A DNA stretch of 64,000 bases from Longimicrobiaceae bacterium (GCA_030146875.1 JASLAX010000054.1:19489-83488); one strand, 5' to 3'; shown: positions 24,686-33,623, numbered from the stretch's first letter. Numbers and translations: made by a program. The notes: generated from the letters alone by a model not told the origin.

Positions 24686-25258
24686 ATGACGCACCACACC
24701 CCGCACGACGCCAACCTGGACGTGCCCACCGCCAGGAAGCTGGACGGCCTGTACGAGCTGATCGAAGGCATCGACATCGCCATGCTCACCACGCGCCGAC
24801 CCGACGGTCACCTGGTCTCGCGCCCCATGCAGGCGCAGGACCGCTCCGGCGCCGCGGACCTGTGGTTCGTCACCGACGTGGAGAGCGACAAGCTGGACGA
24901 CCTGGAGAGCGACCCGCACGTCAACGTCTCCTTCTACCGCGACCGCTCGCGCGAGTGGGTGTCGGTGAGCGGCATCGCCAGGGTGACGCAGGACCGCGCG
25001 AAGATCCACGAGCTGTACCGGCCAGACTGGAAGGGCTGGTTCGGCGACGAGGGCGGCGATCGCGACGGCGGGCCGGACGACCCGCGCCTGGCGCTGGTGC
25101 TGGTGGAGGCGCACTCCGTGGTCTACATGAAGAACGACACCCCGCGCCCGGTGGTGCTGTTCGAGGTGGTGAAGGGGATGCTGACCGGCCAGCGCCCCGA
25201 CGTGGGCGAGACGCGCGTGCTGGAAGGGAGCGAGCTCCGGAAGTCCTCCGGCGTGTAG
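24686..25258 (+). CDS. general-stress FMN-binding split-barrel protein (PPOX family)
   Basis: 190 residues, cytosolic. Matches the general stress protein 26 branch of the pyridoxamine-5'-phosphate-oxidase-like family: DIAMLTTRRPDGHLVSRPMQ, LWFVTDVESDKLDDLESDPHVNVSFY, VSVSGIARVTQDRAKI and ELYRPDWKGWF. These bind FMN or F420 and are often stress-induced; the reaction is generally unknown. The ATG at 24686 begins MTHHTPHDANLD; 15 upstream in-frame codons look untranslated. Single gene, divergent from EamA, with about 140 bases between starts. Confidence 0.9.
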   Translation: MTHHTPHDANLDVPTARKLDGLYELIEGIDIAMLTTRRPDGHLVSRPMQAQDRSGAADLWFVTDVESDKLDDLESDPHVNVSFYRDRSREWVSVSGIARVTQDRAKIHELYRPDWKGWFGDEGGDRDGGPDDPRLALVLVEAHSVVYMKNDTPRPVVLFEVVKGMLTGQRPDVGETRVLEGSELRKSSGV

Positions 25259-25493
25259 CCCGCGCGCGGGTGGGACAGTGCGTCCCCGGCCGGGGCGGGA
25301 ATGTCCCTCCCGCCCGGCCCGCGCGGGTCCGCCCCCGCCCGGCCCTGCCCGGCGTAAGCGCTTCCGGCGAAACGGCCTCGGGGCGATGGGTGCCGAGGGG
25401 GGGCGGGCGGTACGAGGGATGCCCTGCGGGGGGAGGGCGCGGCGGAGCGTCCGCCGCGGGGCCGAGGTCGTACCGGTGCGAGGAGGAGCGGGG

Positions 25494-25724
25494 ATGAGGA
25501 CGCACGACACACGACTGCGCCGGCTGGTGTGGGCGGACGCGATGGGGCCGGTCTTCTCGCCACCGCCCGCCGCGCGCTACCCGGTGGAGTTCCTGCGCGC
25601 CACCGGGCCCGCCGAGCCGGCGCGCTCCGGGGCCGCCCTGCCGCCGCGGCCCGACGAGGCCGATCCGGTCCCCCCCGGTCCGCCGCCCGGAGTCGCGCTG
25701 CACCTGCTGACCTCCGGCGGCTGA
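25494..25724 (+). CDS. small Pro-rich protein of unknown function
   Basis: 76 residues, starting MRTHDTRLRRLVWADAMGPV and ending GVALHLLTSGG. Central part is Pro/Ala/Asp-rich. An AGGAGG site six bases before the ATG strongly supports translation. No signal peptide, no family recognised. Followed after about 20 bases by a strong hairpin, so it is a complete single-gene unit. Confidence 0.55.
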   Translation: MRTHDTRLRRLVWADAMGPVFSPPPAARYPVEFLRATGPAEPARSGAALPPRPDEADPVPPGPPPGVALHLLTSGG

Positions 25725-25746
25725 ACCCGGGAAGATCCTGCACGAG

Positions 25747-25783
25747 AGGAGGGGCGGCCCGCATCACTCCGGGCGCCCCTCCT
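25747..25783. terminator. hairpin between the 76-aa gene and globin
   Basis: aggaggggcggcccg pairs with cgggcgcccctcct with one bulged base. Convergent genes on both sides, so probably used from both strands. Confidence 0.7.
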
Positions 25784-25825
25784 TCGTATTCCCGCGGCCG
25801 ACGTCCGACGCCCTGCCGTCCGTCC

Positions 25826-26248
25826 TCAGGCCGCGTGGGCCGCCGCCGCGCCCGCGCCTTCCATCATCATCCCCACCACCTGCACGCAGGCGTCCACCCA
25901 CGCCTGCCGCGCGGCGTGCGTCCAGGCGTCGCCGAGCTGCACCTCCAGGGTGCGCAGCAGCACCTCGGCGAAGATGCCGTAGTGCACCGCGCTCACCCCG
26001 AAGCCCGCGTAGCGCGTGCCCAGCACCCGCAGCGCGCCGGCCAGCCGCGCCTCGTCGTCCAGGCTCTCCACCAGCAGCGCCAGCGCGCTCGCCAGCAGGC
26101 GGTGCTGCCCCTCCAGATCCGTGCCGAAGAAGAGGGCGCGCGTCTCGGGATACTCGGCGAAGAGGTTCGCGTAGAAGCCGGCGGCGAAGCGCTCCCCCTG
26201 GGGGGCGACGCGGGCGAAGCTCTCGCGGACCAGCGCGGCGGAGTTCAT
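25826..26248 (-). CDS. single-domain globin
   Basis: 140 residues, a haem globin of the flavohaemoglobin/vitreoscilla type without reductase domain. VRESFARVAPQGERFAAGFYANLFAEYPETRALF is the N-terminal helix region with CD-loop; the proximal His is in HYGIFAEVLL and the distal side includes FYANLF and the QHRLLASALALL helix. C-terminus ends WVDACVQVVGMM. Such proteins bind oxygen or nitric oxide; NO detoxification is likely. Upstream (26338-26368) is a well-formed promoter with an overlapping palindrome, suggesting regulation by an NO- or redox-sensing repressor. Confidence 0.9.
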   Translation of the reverse strand: MNSAALVRESFARVAPQGERFAAGFYANLFAEYPETRALFFGTDLEGQHRLLASALALLVESLDDEARLAGALRVLGTRYAGFGVSAVHYGIFAEVLLRTLEVQLGDAWTHAARQAWVDACVQVVGMMMEGAGAAAAHAA

Positions 26249-26337
26249 GGGGATTCCGGGGGGACGGGGGCGCCGCACCCGCGGCGCGGCGGGTGCGGTG
26301 GGTAACGTCAGGTCGCGAAGGGTGCGTACGTGTGGAT

Positions 26338-26368
26338 ACATCATAATGTCCGGAACCGTACTGCACAA
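26338..26368 (-). promoter_or_regulatory. globin promoter with overlapping palindrome
   Basis: On the minus strand: -35 TTGTGC (26363-26368), 17-base spacer, -10 TATGAT (26340-26345). The -10 overlaps ACATCATAATGT (26338-26349), an imperfect palindrome in otherwise very GC-rich DNA. The transcript would have an ~85-base leader before the globin ATG. Confidence 0.6.
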
Positions 26369-26563
26369 GCCTTCCCTCGCCGGAGGGGGCTGCCGGTTCT
26401 CGTCCCGTCCCCCCGGTACCGCCGGGGGCGCGGGGCTCCCGCCCCGGACCACGCGACGGACCGCGCATCGGGCGGCGCGCCGGTGGCGCCTCCGCGCGAG
26501 CCCGGCTACCTTGCCCGGAGCCCAGCCATCCCGACGTCCACCCCACGCGAGGAGTCCCGCTCC

Positions 26564-28369
26564 GTGAGGAACCGCGCCTTCGTCCTCTCCGCCGCCGCGC
26601 TGGTGGCCGGCTGCGCCCCGGCCGTGCAGACGCCCCCGGCCGGCGCCCCCGCTCCGGCGTCCGCGGCCCCCGCCCCCCCGGCGCTGCGCCCGAGCGACCC
26701 GGCGGTCCAGACGGCGTACGACCGCTTCGCGCGGCGCTACCTGGACTGGTACTACGCGGCCCACCCCGTGCGGTCCACCGGCCTGGGCATCCACGCCTTC
26801 GACGCCCGCCTGCCGGACGTCTCGGCGGCGGCGATGGCCCGCAAGGCGGAGCAGCTCCGCGCCTGGCTGCGAGAGCTGGAGGGCATCGACCGCGAGCGGC
26901 TGGGCGGCGACCGCTACTTCGACCACCGGCTGCTGGAGTACGCGATCCGCGCGCAGCTCCTGGACGTGGAGGAGGTGCGGGGCTGGGAGCGGAACCCGTC
27001 GTGGTACTCGGACCAGATCGCCGCATCCCTGGCCGGCCTCTCGTCGCGCGAGTTCGCGCCGGTGGCGGAGCGGATGGAGTCGCTGACGGCGCGGCTGGAG
27101 GCGGTGCCCGGGGTGCTGGCCGCGGCGCGCCGGAACCTGCGCGACGTGCCCAGGCTGTTCGCGGAGAGCGGCGTGCGCGACATGCGCGGCACCGCGTCGT
27201 TCCTGCGCGGCGACCTGCTGGCCGCCCTGCGCGCACAGGGGATGGAGGGCGTGGACGGCGCCCGGCGCCGCCGCTTCGACGCGGCCCTGGCCCGCGCCAC
27301 GGCCGAGGTGGACGCCTTCGCGGAGTGGCTGCAGCGCGACGTGGTGCCCACCGCCACCGGCGACTTCCGGCTGGGGAAGGACGTCTACGCGCGGAAGCTG
27401 AAGTACGAGGAGCACGTCGACCTGTCGGCCGAGCGGCTGCGCGACATCAACGAGGACGCCATCCGCCGCTACCAGGCCTGGGTGGCGCGCGAGGCGGCGC
27501 GGATCGACCCCGCGCGGCCCGTGACGGCGGTCATGGACGAGATCACGCGCAACCACCCCACGCCCGAGACGCTGATCCCCACGGCGCGCGCCCAGCTCGA
27601 CACCATCAAGCGCTTCATCGTGGAGCGGGGGATCGTGACGCTCCCCTCGGACCGCATGCCGACGGTGCGCGAGACGCCGCCGTACGCGCGGATGGGCTTC
27701 GCGAGCATGGACACGCCGGGGCCGTTCGAGAAGGCGGCCACCGAGGCGTTCTACAACATCACCAACGTGGACCCGGCCTGGACGGCGGAGCAGAAGGAGC
27801 AGCACCTCACGTACTTCAACTATCCGGGGCTGCTGGGGATCACCGTGCACGAGGCCATGCCCGGGCACTTCGTGCAGCTCCTGTACGAGGCGCAGATCCC
27901 CACCGAGGTGCGGAAGGTGTTCAACTCCGCCTCTGTGGTGGAGGGGTGGGCCCACTACGCCGAGCAGATGATGGTGGACGAGGGGCTGGGGGGCGGCAGG
28001 CCGGAGGTGCGCCTGGGCCAGCTTCGCCGCGCCCTGCAGCGGCACGCGCGGTGGAACGCCGGGGTGTCGATGCACGCCTTCGGCACGTCGGTGGAGGACG
28101 CGGCGAAGCGCTTCGAGCAGATCGCCTTCTTCGCCCCGTTCCCGGCCCTGCGCGAGACGCAGCGCGGAGCGGGCGATCCCACGTACCTGTACTACGCGCT
28201 GGGCCGCATGCAGATCCTGAAGCTGCGCGACGACTACAAGCGCTACCTGGAGGCGCGCGGCCAGACCTTCTCGCTGCGCGACTTCCACGACCGCTTCCTC
28301 CGCATCGGGCTGCCCGTCTCGCTCGCCCGGCAGGTGATGATCCCTGGGGACACGGGGGAGTCGCTGTAG
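26564..28369 (+). CDS. DUF885 family lipoprotein (putative metallo-carboxypeptidase-like)
   Basis: 601 residues from a GTG with GAGGAG nine bases upstream; lipobox ALVAGCAP follows a short hydrophobic stretch. The body matches DUF885: YLDWYYAAHPVRSTGLGIH, FRLGKDVYARKLKYEEHVDLS, FNYPGLLGITVHEAMPGHFVQLL and NSASVVEGWAHYAEQMMVDEG. HEAMPGH and EGWAHYAE are the family's putative metal-binding motifs, similar to zinc carboxypeptidases. Exported and membrane-anchored, probably trimming peptides in the periplasm. Divergent from globin; about 315 bases lie between their starts. Confidence 0.9.
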   Translation: MRNRAFVLSAAALVAGCAPAVQTPPAGAPAPASAAPAPPALRPSDPAVQTAYDRFARRYLDWYYAAHPVRSTGLGIHAFDARLPDVSAAAMARKAEQLRAWLRELEGIDRERLGGDRYFDHRLLEYAIRAQLLDVEEVRGWERNPSWYSDQIAASLAGLSSREFAPVAERMESLTARLEAVPGVLAAARRNLRDVPRLFAESGVRDMRGTASFLRGDLLAALRAQGMEGVDGARRRRFDAALARATAEVDAFAEWLQRDVVPTATGDFRLGKDVYARKLKYEEHVDLSAERLRDINEDAIRRYQAWVAREAARIDPARPVTAVMDEITRNHPTPETLIPTARAQLDTIKRFIVERGIVTLPSDRMPTVRETPPYARMGFASMDTPGPFEKAATEAFYNITNVDPAWTAEQKEQHLTYFNYPGLLGITVHEAMPGHFVQLLYEAQIPTEVRKVFNSASVVEGWAHYAEQMMVDEGLGGGRPEVRLGQLRRALQRHARWNAGVSMHAFGTSVEDAAKRFEQIAFFAPFPALRETQRGAGDPTYLYYALGRMQILKLRDDYKRYLEARGQTFSLRDFHDRFLRIGLPVSLARQVMIPGDTGESL

Positions 28370-28648
28370 GAGCGCGGGAGGCGCCGTCCACCGACCCGGT
28401 GGAAGGCCATACGCGCGGTCCGCAGTGAAGGCGCCGCGCGTCCGTCTTCCTTGCCGCCACGTCCGTGATCGGAAATCTTCAGGTGGACGTGGACGCACGA
28501 GCGGTGCTGGAGAGCGATCCGCAGCTCACCGGGGAGGCCGTTCGCCCCGTATTCCCGCTCGCGGCCGAGGGCGTGCGCGACGAGTCAAACCGCCGTGCCG
28601 CGCACGCGCTGGCTTCCCACCATCTCCATTCACTCAGCCCTTCCATTC
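28370..28648. other. spacer after the DUF885 gene
   Basis: A plus-strand frame from a GTG at 28465 reads VIGNLQVDVDARAVLESDPQ with natural composition but no ribosome binding site and no recognisable family; it continues, less plausibly, across the start of the small membrane protein. Left unannotated as a gene. Confidence 0.35.
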
Positions 28649-28813
28649 ATGCGATCCATCTTCTCGCTGCTGATCGGACTGCTGATCGCGGTGGGGTCGA
28701 CGTCCTGGCTGCTGCGCGAGATCCGGGAGGGCGACTGGTTCCGCGCCTTCGGGGCCGTCCTCTTCCTGGGTGTCGCGATCAACCTGATGCTGGCGGTGCT
28801 CCGGAGGCGGTGA
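28649..28813 (+). CDS. 54-aa membrane protein
   Basis: MRSIFSLLIGLLIAVGSTSW, then LLREIREGDWFRAFGAVLFL and a second hydrophobic helix ending in Arg-Arg-Arg. Two transmembrane helices joined by a charged loop. No clear ribosome binding site, but the stop is followed by a proper hairpin terminator 36 bases on. Unknown function. Confidence 0.5.
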   Translation: MRSIFSLLIGLLIAVGSTSWLLREIREGDWFRAFGAVLFLGVAINLMLAVLRRR

Positions 28814-28848
28814 CGCCCGGTCGGTAGGGTCGCCGAAGCGTGGCAAAG

Positions 28849-28878
28849 CGAAGGGCCGTCACTCGGGGCGGCCCTTCG
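28849..28878 (+). terminator. hairpin after the 54-aa gene
   Basis: cgaagggccg (28849-28858) pairs perfectly with cggcccttcg (28869-28878) around a ten-base loop. Confidence 0.65.
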
Positions 28879-29260
28879 TGCATCCACCGCGGCGGCGCTG
28901 GAGGCGGGGACCGGCGTCCCGACGTGTGCCGGAACGGGAACGACCCTGCGGGAGGGGTCGTCGCGCCGCCCGCGTGCGGGGCCCCGGGGATGCCCGCAAC
29001 ACGACGGCAGGAGGGGTGAGGTGGCACCGCACGGCCGCATGCATGCGCCGGTCGCGTACCGAACGACATTCGCGGCCGCCCGACCCGTCGCCGTGGCGGA
29101 AATGCTTGTGGCGCAGTAACTTTCGAAAGCGTCATCCCTCGCGTTCCTCGATCTCACCCGGCGCGGCTCACCGCGGCTCGTGCGATACCCCCGGACCACC
29201 GCCCCGCGGTGCCGGGGGTTGGGCGACGGCAGCAGTCCCATCCTTGCCCGGACGTCGCCC
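28879..29260. other. upstream region of the Lamin-tail lipoprotein gene
   Basis: No gene recognised. A ten-base perfect palindrome ctttcgaaag lies at 29120-29129, about 135 bases before the next start, and could be a regulator site. An inverted cgaccctgcgg/ccgcagggtcg-like element was not found. Confidence 0.35.
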
Positions 29261-30376
29261 ATGCACAGCTCCCTTCGCACGCGCGGCGGCTTCGCCGCGC
29301 TCGCCCTGGCCGCGGCCGCCGGCTTCTCCGCCTGCGCCGACGGCCCCACCGCCGCTCCCGCCGTCGCCCCCGGGAAGGCCCTGTCCGCAAAGATCGCCGT
29401 CGACTGCACGGCCTCGGTCCGGCGGGGCACGGTGAGCTGCGGATCGCCTTCGCTCGACGGCGCGCGCGCCAAGATCGTCGGCGGGCAGAACTCGTTCGTG
29501 AGGCTCACGTCGAGCAACCTGACCTACGATCCGGGCGCGGAGCTGTTCCAGTTCGACCTGACGGTGCAGAACCTGATGAACGAGGCGCTGGGGACGCCCG
29601 ACGGGGTTACGGCCGATCCCGACGGGATCCTGGTGTTCATCCACAGCGACGTCAACGTCACAGCGGGCACCGGCCAGGCCTTCCTGCTGAACCAGGACGG
29701 GATCACCACCCAGACCGCCACGGGGCAGGCGTACATCGCCTACCCGGAGATCCTGGTCAAGGACGAGGTGTCGGCGGCCAAGACGTGGCAGTTCCACGTG
29801 GATGACACGGTGGACTCGTTCACGTTCCAGCTCCTGCTGGAGTCCGACGCCCAGTACCTGCTGGTGATCAACGAGATCCTGGTGAATCCCGCCGGCTCGA
29901 TCTCCGACGCCAACGGCGAGTGGGTCGAGCTGTACAACGCCGGCTCGTTGACGGTGGATCTGCAGAACCTGGTGATCGCCGACTCGGCGGGCGCGGGGCG
30001 GCGGGCGTACCATCGGATCGGCACGTCCCTGAAGGTGCTCCCGGGCGCCTACGCCACGCTGGGCAAGACCACCAACACCACCAGCAACGGCGGCGTGCCC
30101 GTGGACTACGTGCACACCATGCAGGGCTTCCCGAACAGCCTGGGCGCGTTCAAGATCTCGCGGGTGGTCGGCACGGACACGCTGACGATCGACCGCACGC
30201 AGTTCGCCTCCGCCGCCATCTCCGCGCAGAACGGCGTGAGCCGGGAGCTGAAGAACCCGGCCCTCGACAACAGCAACATGGACGGGAGCAACTGGGCCGA
30301 CGCCTCGGTGACGGCCGTGTACGGACCCGGTGGCCGTGGCACCCCCAAGGCGCAGAACTCCACGTACACGCCCTGA
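29261..30376 (+). CDS. Lamin-tail-domain lipoprotein with a novel N-terminal domain
   Basis: 371 residues. Signal peptide ends FSACADG, so a lipoprotein. Residues about 45-200 form a domain also found in the 858-aa protein at 51344: CTASVRRGTVSC, FVRLTSSNLTYDPG, FDLTVQNLMNEALGTPDG, a Gly/Thr-rich stretch, and KTWQFHVDDTVDSFTFQLLL. Residues about 205-335 are a Lamin-tail (LTD) domain, a beta-sandwich: LVINEILVNPAGSISDANGE, WVELYNAG, VDLQNLVIADSAG and a C-terminal TPKAQNS. LTD domains bind substrates or partners at bacterial surfaces. No enzyme motif. A strong hairpin terminator follows. Confidence 0.8.
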   Translation: MHSSLRTRGGFAALALAAAAGFSACADGPTAAPAVAPGKALSAKIAVDCTASVRRGTVSCGSPSLDGARAKIVGGQNSFVRLTSSNLTYDPGAELFQFDLTVQNLMNEALGTPDGVTADPDGILVFIHSDVNVTAGTGQAFLLNQDGITTQTATGQAYIAYPEILVKDEVSAAKTWQFHVDDTVDSFTFQLLLESDAQYLLVINEILVNPAGSISDANGEWVELYNAGSLTVDLQNLVIADSAGAGRRAYHRIGTSLKVLPGAYATLGKTTNTTSNGGVPVDYVHTMQGFPNSLGAFKISRVVGTDTLTIDRTQFASAAISAQNGVSRELKNPALDNSNMDGSNWADASVTAVYGPGGRGTPKAQNSTYTP

Positions 30377-30445
30377 GGGCACCTGCCGGGGGCGGGGGCT
30401 CGCGGATCTCTCCGCGAGCCCGCTCGCGCGGCGTGAGTGTCCAGC

Positions 30446-30478
30446 AGGAGCCCGCGCGGACCGTCCGCGCGGGCTCCT
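30446..30478 (+). terminator. perfect 15-bp hairpin
   Basis: aggagcccgcgcgga, loop ccg, tccgcgcgggctcct: 15 perfect pairs, about 70 bases after the Lamin-tail gene. Confidence 0.8.
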
Positions 30479-30620
30479 CCGTTCGTATCCATCCCTCCCG
30501 CCGTCCCCCGCCTCTCCTCGCGGTCACTCGCCGGGCGCGCGCACTATCCGCGTGCCGGGCCTTCCTATTATCCTGTCCGACGAAAGCCGATCCCGGGCTC
30601 CCCACACGCCGAGGCGACCG

Positions 30621-30884
30621 ATGGACAGCTCCCTGGTGGAGGTCGCGCGCTTCTACACCCGCCACGAGGCGGAGTGGGCGCAGACCTACCTTTCCGCCGC
30701 CGGAATCGACTCCCTGCTCAGGTCCGACGACGCGGGGGGGATGGAGGTCGGCCTGTCGTTCAGCAACTTCGTGCGCGTGCTGGTGCGCCCGGAGGAGGCC
30801 GAGGACGCCCGCGAGGTGCTGAGCGCCGATGGCTCCGAGGCGGAGGACGGCGACGACGAACCCGAACTTCCGCGACCCGACTGA
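30621..30884 (+). CDS. DUF2007-like small signalling protein
   Basis: 87 residues starting MDSSLVEVARFYTRHEAEWA. The pattern VARFYTRHEAEWAQTYLSAAGIDSLL, then a variable loop and VRVLVRPEEAEDAREVL, matches DUF2007 (putative signal-transducing protein), a ferredoxin-like fold of about 70 residues. Acidic C-terminal tail. A similar protein is encoded at 48122-48361. Its function is unknown in all species. Followed after 67 bases by the next lipoprotein. Confidence 0.8.
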   Translation: MDSSLVEVARFYTRHEAEWAQTYLSAAGIDSLLRSDDAGGMEVGLSFSNFVRVLVRPEEAEDAREVLSADGSEAEDGDDEPELPRPD

Positions 30885-30951
30885 ACGACGGCCCGGCCCA
30901 CGCTCGCCGCGCCGTCCGACGCCCTACTCTACCTCTCGTTCCCGGACCCCG

Positions 30952-31746
30952 ATGAAGCTCCACCGCGCGCCGCTGCTCCTGCTCCTCGCCGCCGCCTGCT
31001 CGAAGGGAGACGACGCCCCGCGGGCGGACGCCCCGCCCGCCCAGGCCCCGCCGCCGGGCACGGCCGCGGGGGCGCTGCCGCCCGTCCCGCCGGCGGTGGC
31101 CGTCACCCCGGACTCGGTGCGCGCGCTCGTCCCCGTAGGCACGGTGCGCGTGTCGCTGATGGACCTGGTGCCGCCCCCGCGCCTGAACGAGCTGAACGCC
31201 AGGGTGCAGGCCGCGCTGAGCAGCGACCCGGCCTGGTGGGCGGAGTACAACCGGACGAACCAGCAGCCCGGGAAGCCGCTGCCGTACCACCCGAAAATGG
31301 GGGTGACCGAGGCGGAGTACCGCGAGATGGTGGCCCTGGTGGAGGGGGTGCGGCTCTCCCCCGTGCGGCAGGCGGAGCTGACCGTGCGCGACGAGGGGAA
31401 CGGGCGCTTCGTGATGAACGGCGGCACCGCGCTCCCCGAGCTGACCGGCGTGGTGGTGGACCTGGCCAACAACCGGGTGGACACCCCGTTCGGCAGCACC
31501 TTGACCAGCGCTCCCATCGCCCCCGACGCGCGGAAGCAGCAGGCCACCGGCCCGTGGAAGGGGATGTCGTGGACCCGCGAGGAGCTGCAGCCGCAGACGC
31601 GCACCGGCACGGTGATCAGCTTCACCCTGGGCCGCCTGCAGCAGAGCGGGCGCGGCATCCTGTACTACGAGGCCGGCCGGGTGCAGGGCGGAAAGCCGAT
31701 GGGGCGGGTGTCGCGGGTGCTCACGTACGACCTGCCGCGCGGCTGA
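30952..31746 (+). CDS. lipoprotein of unknown function
   Basis: 264 residues. Signal peptide ends LLLAAACSKG, giving a lipoprotein, followed by an Ala/Pro-rich linker (to about residue 45). The globular part begins at LVPVGTVRVSLMDLVPPPRL and includes YRTN-like WWAEYNRTNQQPGKPLPYHP, VVVDLANNRVDTPF and a C-terminal strand-rich segment (GTVISFTLGRLQQSGRGILYY). No catalytic motif; unrecognised. Confidence 0.75.
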   Translation: MKLHRAPLLLLLAAACSKGDDAPRADAPPAQAPPPGTAAGALPPVPPAVAVTPDSVRALVPVGTVRVSLMDLVPPPRLNELNARVQAALSSDPAWWAEYNRTNQQPGKPLPYHPKMGVTEAEYREMVALVEGVRLSPVRQAELTVRDEGNGRFVMNGGTALPELTGVVVDLANNRVDTPFGSTLTSAPIAPDARKQQATGPWKGMSWTREELQPQTRTGTVISFTLGRLQQSGRGILYYEAGRVQGGKPMGRVSRVLTYDLPRG

Positions 31747-31789
31747 TCCGCCGGGGGAGGAGGCCAAGCACGTCCGCGGCCTTCCGAAG

Positions 31790-32016
31790 ATGTCGGAGAA
31801 GCTCGTGGACGTCGCGGAACCGCTCCTGCAGGCGCTGCCCGACTGGCCGGAGCTCCGCGACTTCGAGTTTTGCGCTCGAGCTGGCGAACGCCTCGTGCAC
31901 TAGGTGTGCGACCGGTGCCGCCTCCTGTACCCGGCGGACGCCGTGAGATCGCCCGCGTCGAGGCGACGATGGATCCCGACGGACGGCTCCACGTGCACGT
32001 GATGAGCCTCGAGTAG
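31790..32016 (+). pseudogene. degraded small gene
   Basis: From the ATG at 31790 the frame reads MSEKLVDVAEPLLQALPDWP, then runs into a stop (TAG at about 31903). A neighbouring frame carries VCDRCRLLYPAD, and the other one ends IARVEATMDPDGRLHVHVMSLE before TAG at 32014. The three pieces have natural composition and follow each other in order, so I read this as one small gene of about 75 codons with at least one frameshift. Contains a single CxxC. Family not recognised. Confidence 0.35.
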
Positions 32017-32125
32017 CGCCGCGCCGGGCCCGGCGGACCCCGGGCTGCGCGCGGGACGGAACGGGTCCTGCCCTCCGTCCCCCGCGACGGTGGCCGGAGG
32101 CTCACGCGGGGAGGGGGAGAGGGCG

Positions 32126-33562
32126 ATGGCGGGGCCCGACGCGGTGGTGGTGGGGGCGGGGCCGAACGGCCTGGCGGCGGCGGTCGCGCTGGCCCGGGCC
32201 GGCCGCTCCGTGGTGGTGCGCGAGGCGGCGGAGGTGATCGGCGGGGGGACGCGCACGGAGGAGCTGACCCTTCCCGGGTTCCTGCACGACGCCTGCTCCA
32301 CCGTTCACCCGCTGGGCGTCTCCTCGCCCTTCTTCCGCGCGCTGCCGCTGGCGGAGCACGGGCTGGAGTGGGTCCACTCCCCCGCCTGCCTGGCGCACCC
32401 GCTGGACGACGGCACGGTGGGCGTGCTGGAGCGGTCGATGGAGGAGACGGGTGCCACGCTGGGCCCGGACGCGCGCGCGTGGCGGCGGCTGATGGAGCCG
32501 TGGGTGGACCGCTGGCTGGTGCTGGCGGAGGACGTGCTGGGCCCGCTGGAGTTCCCCGACCACCCCTTCCTGCTGGCCCGCTTCGGACTCCAGGGCCTGC
32601 GCTCCGCCCACTCGCTCGCCCGCAGCCGCTTTCGGGGAGAGAACGCCCGCGCCCTCTTCGCCGGGAACGCGGCGCACTCCATGGTGCCGCTCACGCGCTC
32701 CCCCACCAGCGCCTTCGGGCTCACCCTGGCGGCCGCGGGCCACGCCGTCGGCTGGCCGATCGCGCGGGGCGGCTCGCGGAGCATCTCCGCGGCGCTGGCC
32801 TCGTACCTCCGCTCGCTGGGCGGCGAGATCGTCACCGGCGCGCCGGTGGAGAACGTGGACGAGCTTGCGGGCGTGCCGCTGGTGCTGCTGGACCTGACGC
32901 CGCGGCAGGTGCTGCGCGTGGCCGGGCACCGGCTGCACGGGCGCTACCGCCGGGCGCTGGAGCGCTTCCGCTACGGGGCGGGGTCGTTCAAGATGGACTG
33001 GGCGCTCCGCGAGCCCATCCCGTGGCGCAACCCCCAGTGCCGGCGCGCGGCCACCGTCCACCTGGGCGGCACCCTGGACGAGGTCGCCGCCTCCGAGCGC
33101 GCGCCGCTGGACGGCAGGGTGCCCGAGAAGCCGTTCGTGCTGCTCGTGCAACCCACGCTCTTCGATCCCTCGCGCGCGCCGGAGGGGAAGCACGTGGCTT
33201 GGGCGTACTGCCACGTGCCGTTCGGCAGCGGCGTGGACATGACCAGGGCGATCGAGGACCAGGTGGAGCGGTTCGCGCCCGGGTTCCGAGACGTGGTCCT
33301 CGCCCGCAGCGTGATGGATCCCGCCGCCCTGGAGCGGCACAACCCCAACCTGGTGGGCGGGGACATCAGCGCGGGCGCCATGACGCTGCGGCAGGTCTTC
33401 TTCCGGCCCGCCCTGCGCCGCAACCCGTACTCCACGCCGGTGGACGGGCTCTACCTCTGCTCGGCGTCCACGCCTCCGGGCGGGGCGGTCCACGGGATGT
33501 GCGGGTACTACGCGGCGCGCGCGGCCCTGCACCGGAAGATGGAGGCGCCACCGCATCCGTGA
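32126..33562 (+). CDS. FAD-dependent oxidoreductase, phytoene-desaturase-like
   Basis: 478 residues, with the dinucleotide-binding motif DAVVVGAGPNGLAAAVALARAG at the N-terminus and a second FAD-contact region GGGTRTEELTLPGF. Middle and C-terminal parts fit the NAD(P)/FAD amine-oxidase-like or phytoene dehydrogenase-like family (IARGGSRSISAALASYLRSLGGE, SASTPPGGAVHGMCGYYAA). Ribosome binding site GGAGAGGG before the ATG. No carotenoid genes are nearby; the substrate cannot be told. Confidence 0.85.
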   Translation: MAGPDAVVVGAGPNGLAAAVALARAGRSVVVREAAEVIGGGTRTEELTLPGFLHDACSTVHPLGVSSPFFRALPLAEHGLEWVHSPACLAHPLDDGTVGVLERSMEETGATLGPDARAWRRLMEPWVDRWLVLAEDVLGPLEFPDHPFLLARFGLQGLRSAHSLARSRFRGENARALFAGNAAHSMVPLTRSPTSAFGLTLAAAGHAVGWPIARGGSRSISAALASYLRSLGGEIVTGAPVENVDELAGVPLVLLDLTPRQVLRVAGHRLHGRYRRALERFRYGAGSFKMDWALREPIPWRNPQCRRAATVHLGGTLDEVAASERAPLDGRVPEKPFVLLVQPTLFDPSRAPEGKHVAWAYCHVPFGSGVDMTRAIEDQVERFAPGFRDVVLARSVMDPAALERHNPNLVGGDISAGAMTLRQVFFRPALRRNPYSTPVDGLYLCSASTPPGGAVHGMCGYYAARAALHRKMEAPPHP

Positions 33563-33623
33563 GGCTGCGGCGGGTCTCCGGCTCGCGCACCGGGCGACGG
33601 TTTTCCACGCGGAGAGCGCGCCG

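Noticed and set aside
28465..28827. Possible 120-aa gene starting VIGNLQVDVDA
   Set aside because: First 45 residues look natural, but there is no ribosome binding site and the rest overlaps a better small gene.
29120..29129. Palindrome ctttcgaaag as operator
   Set aside because: Too short to be significant alone; not reported as a regulatory site.
31665..32105. Minus-strand frame over the degraded small gene
   Set aside because: Unnatural composition; the plus strand has collinear protein-like fragments.
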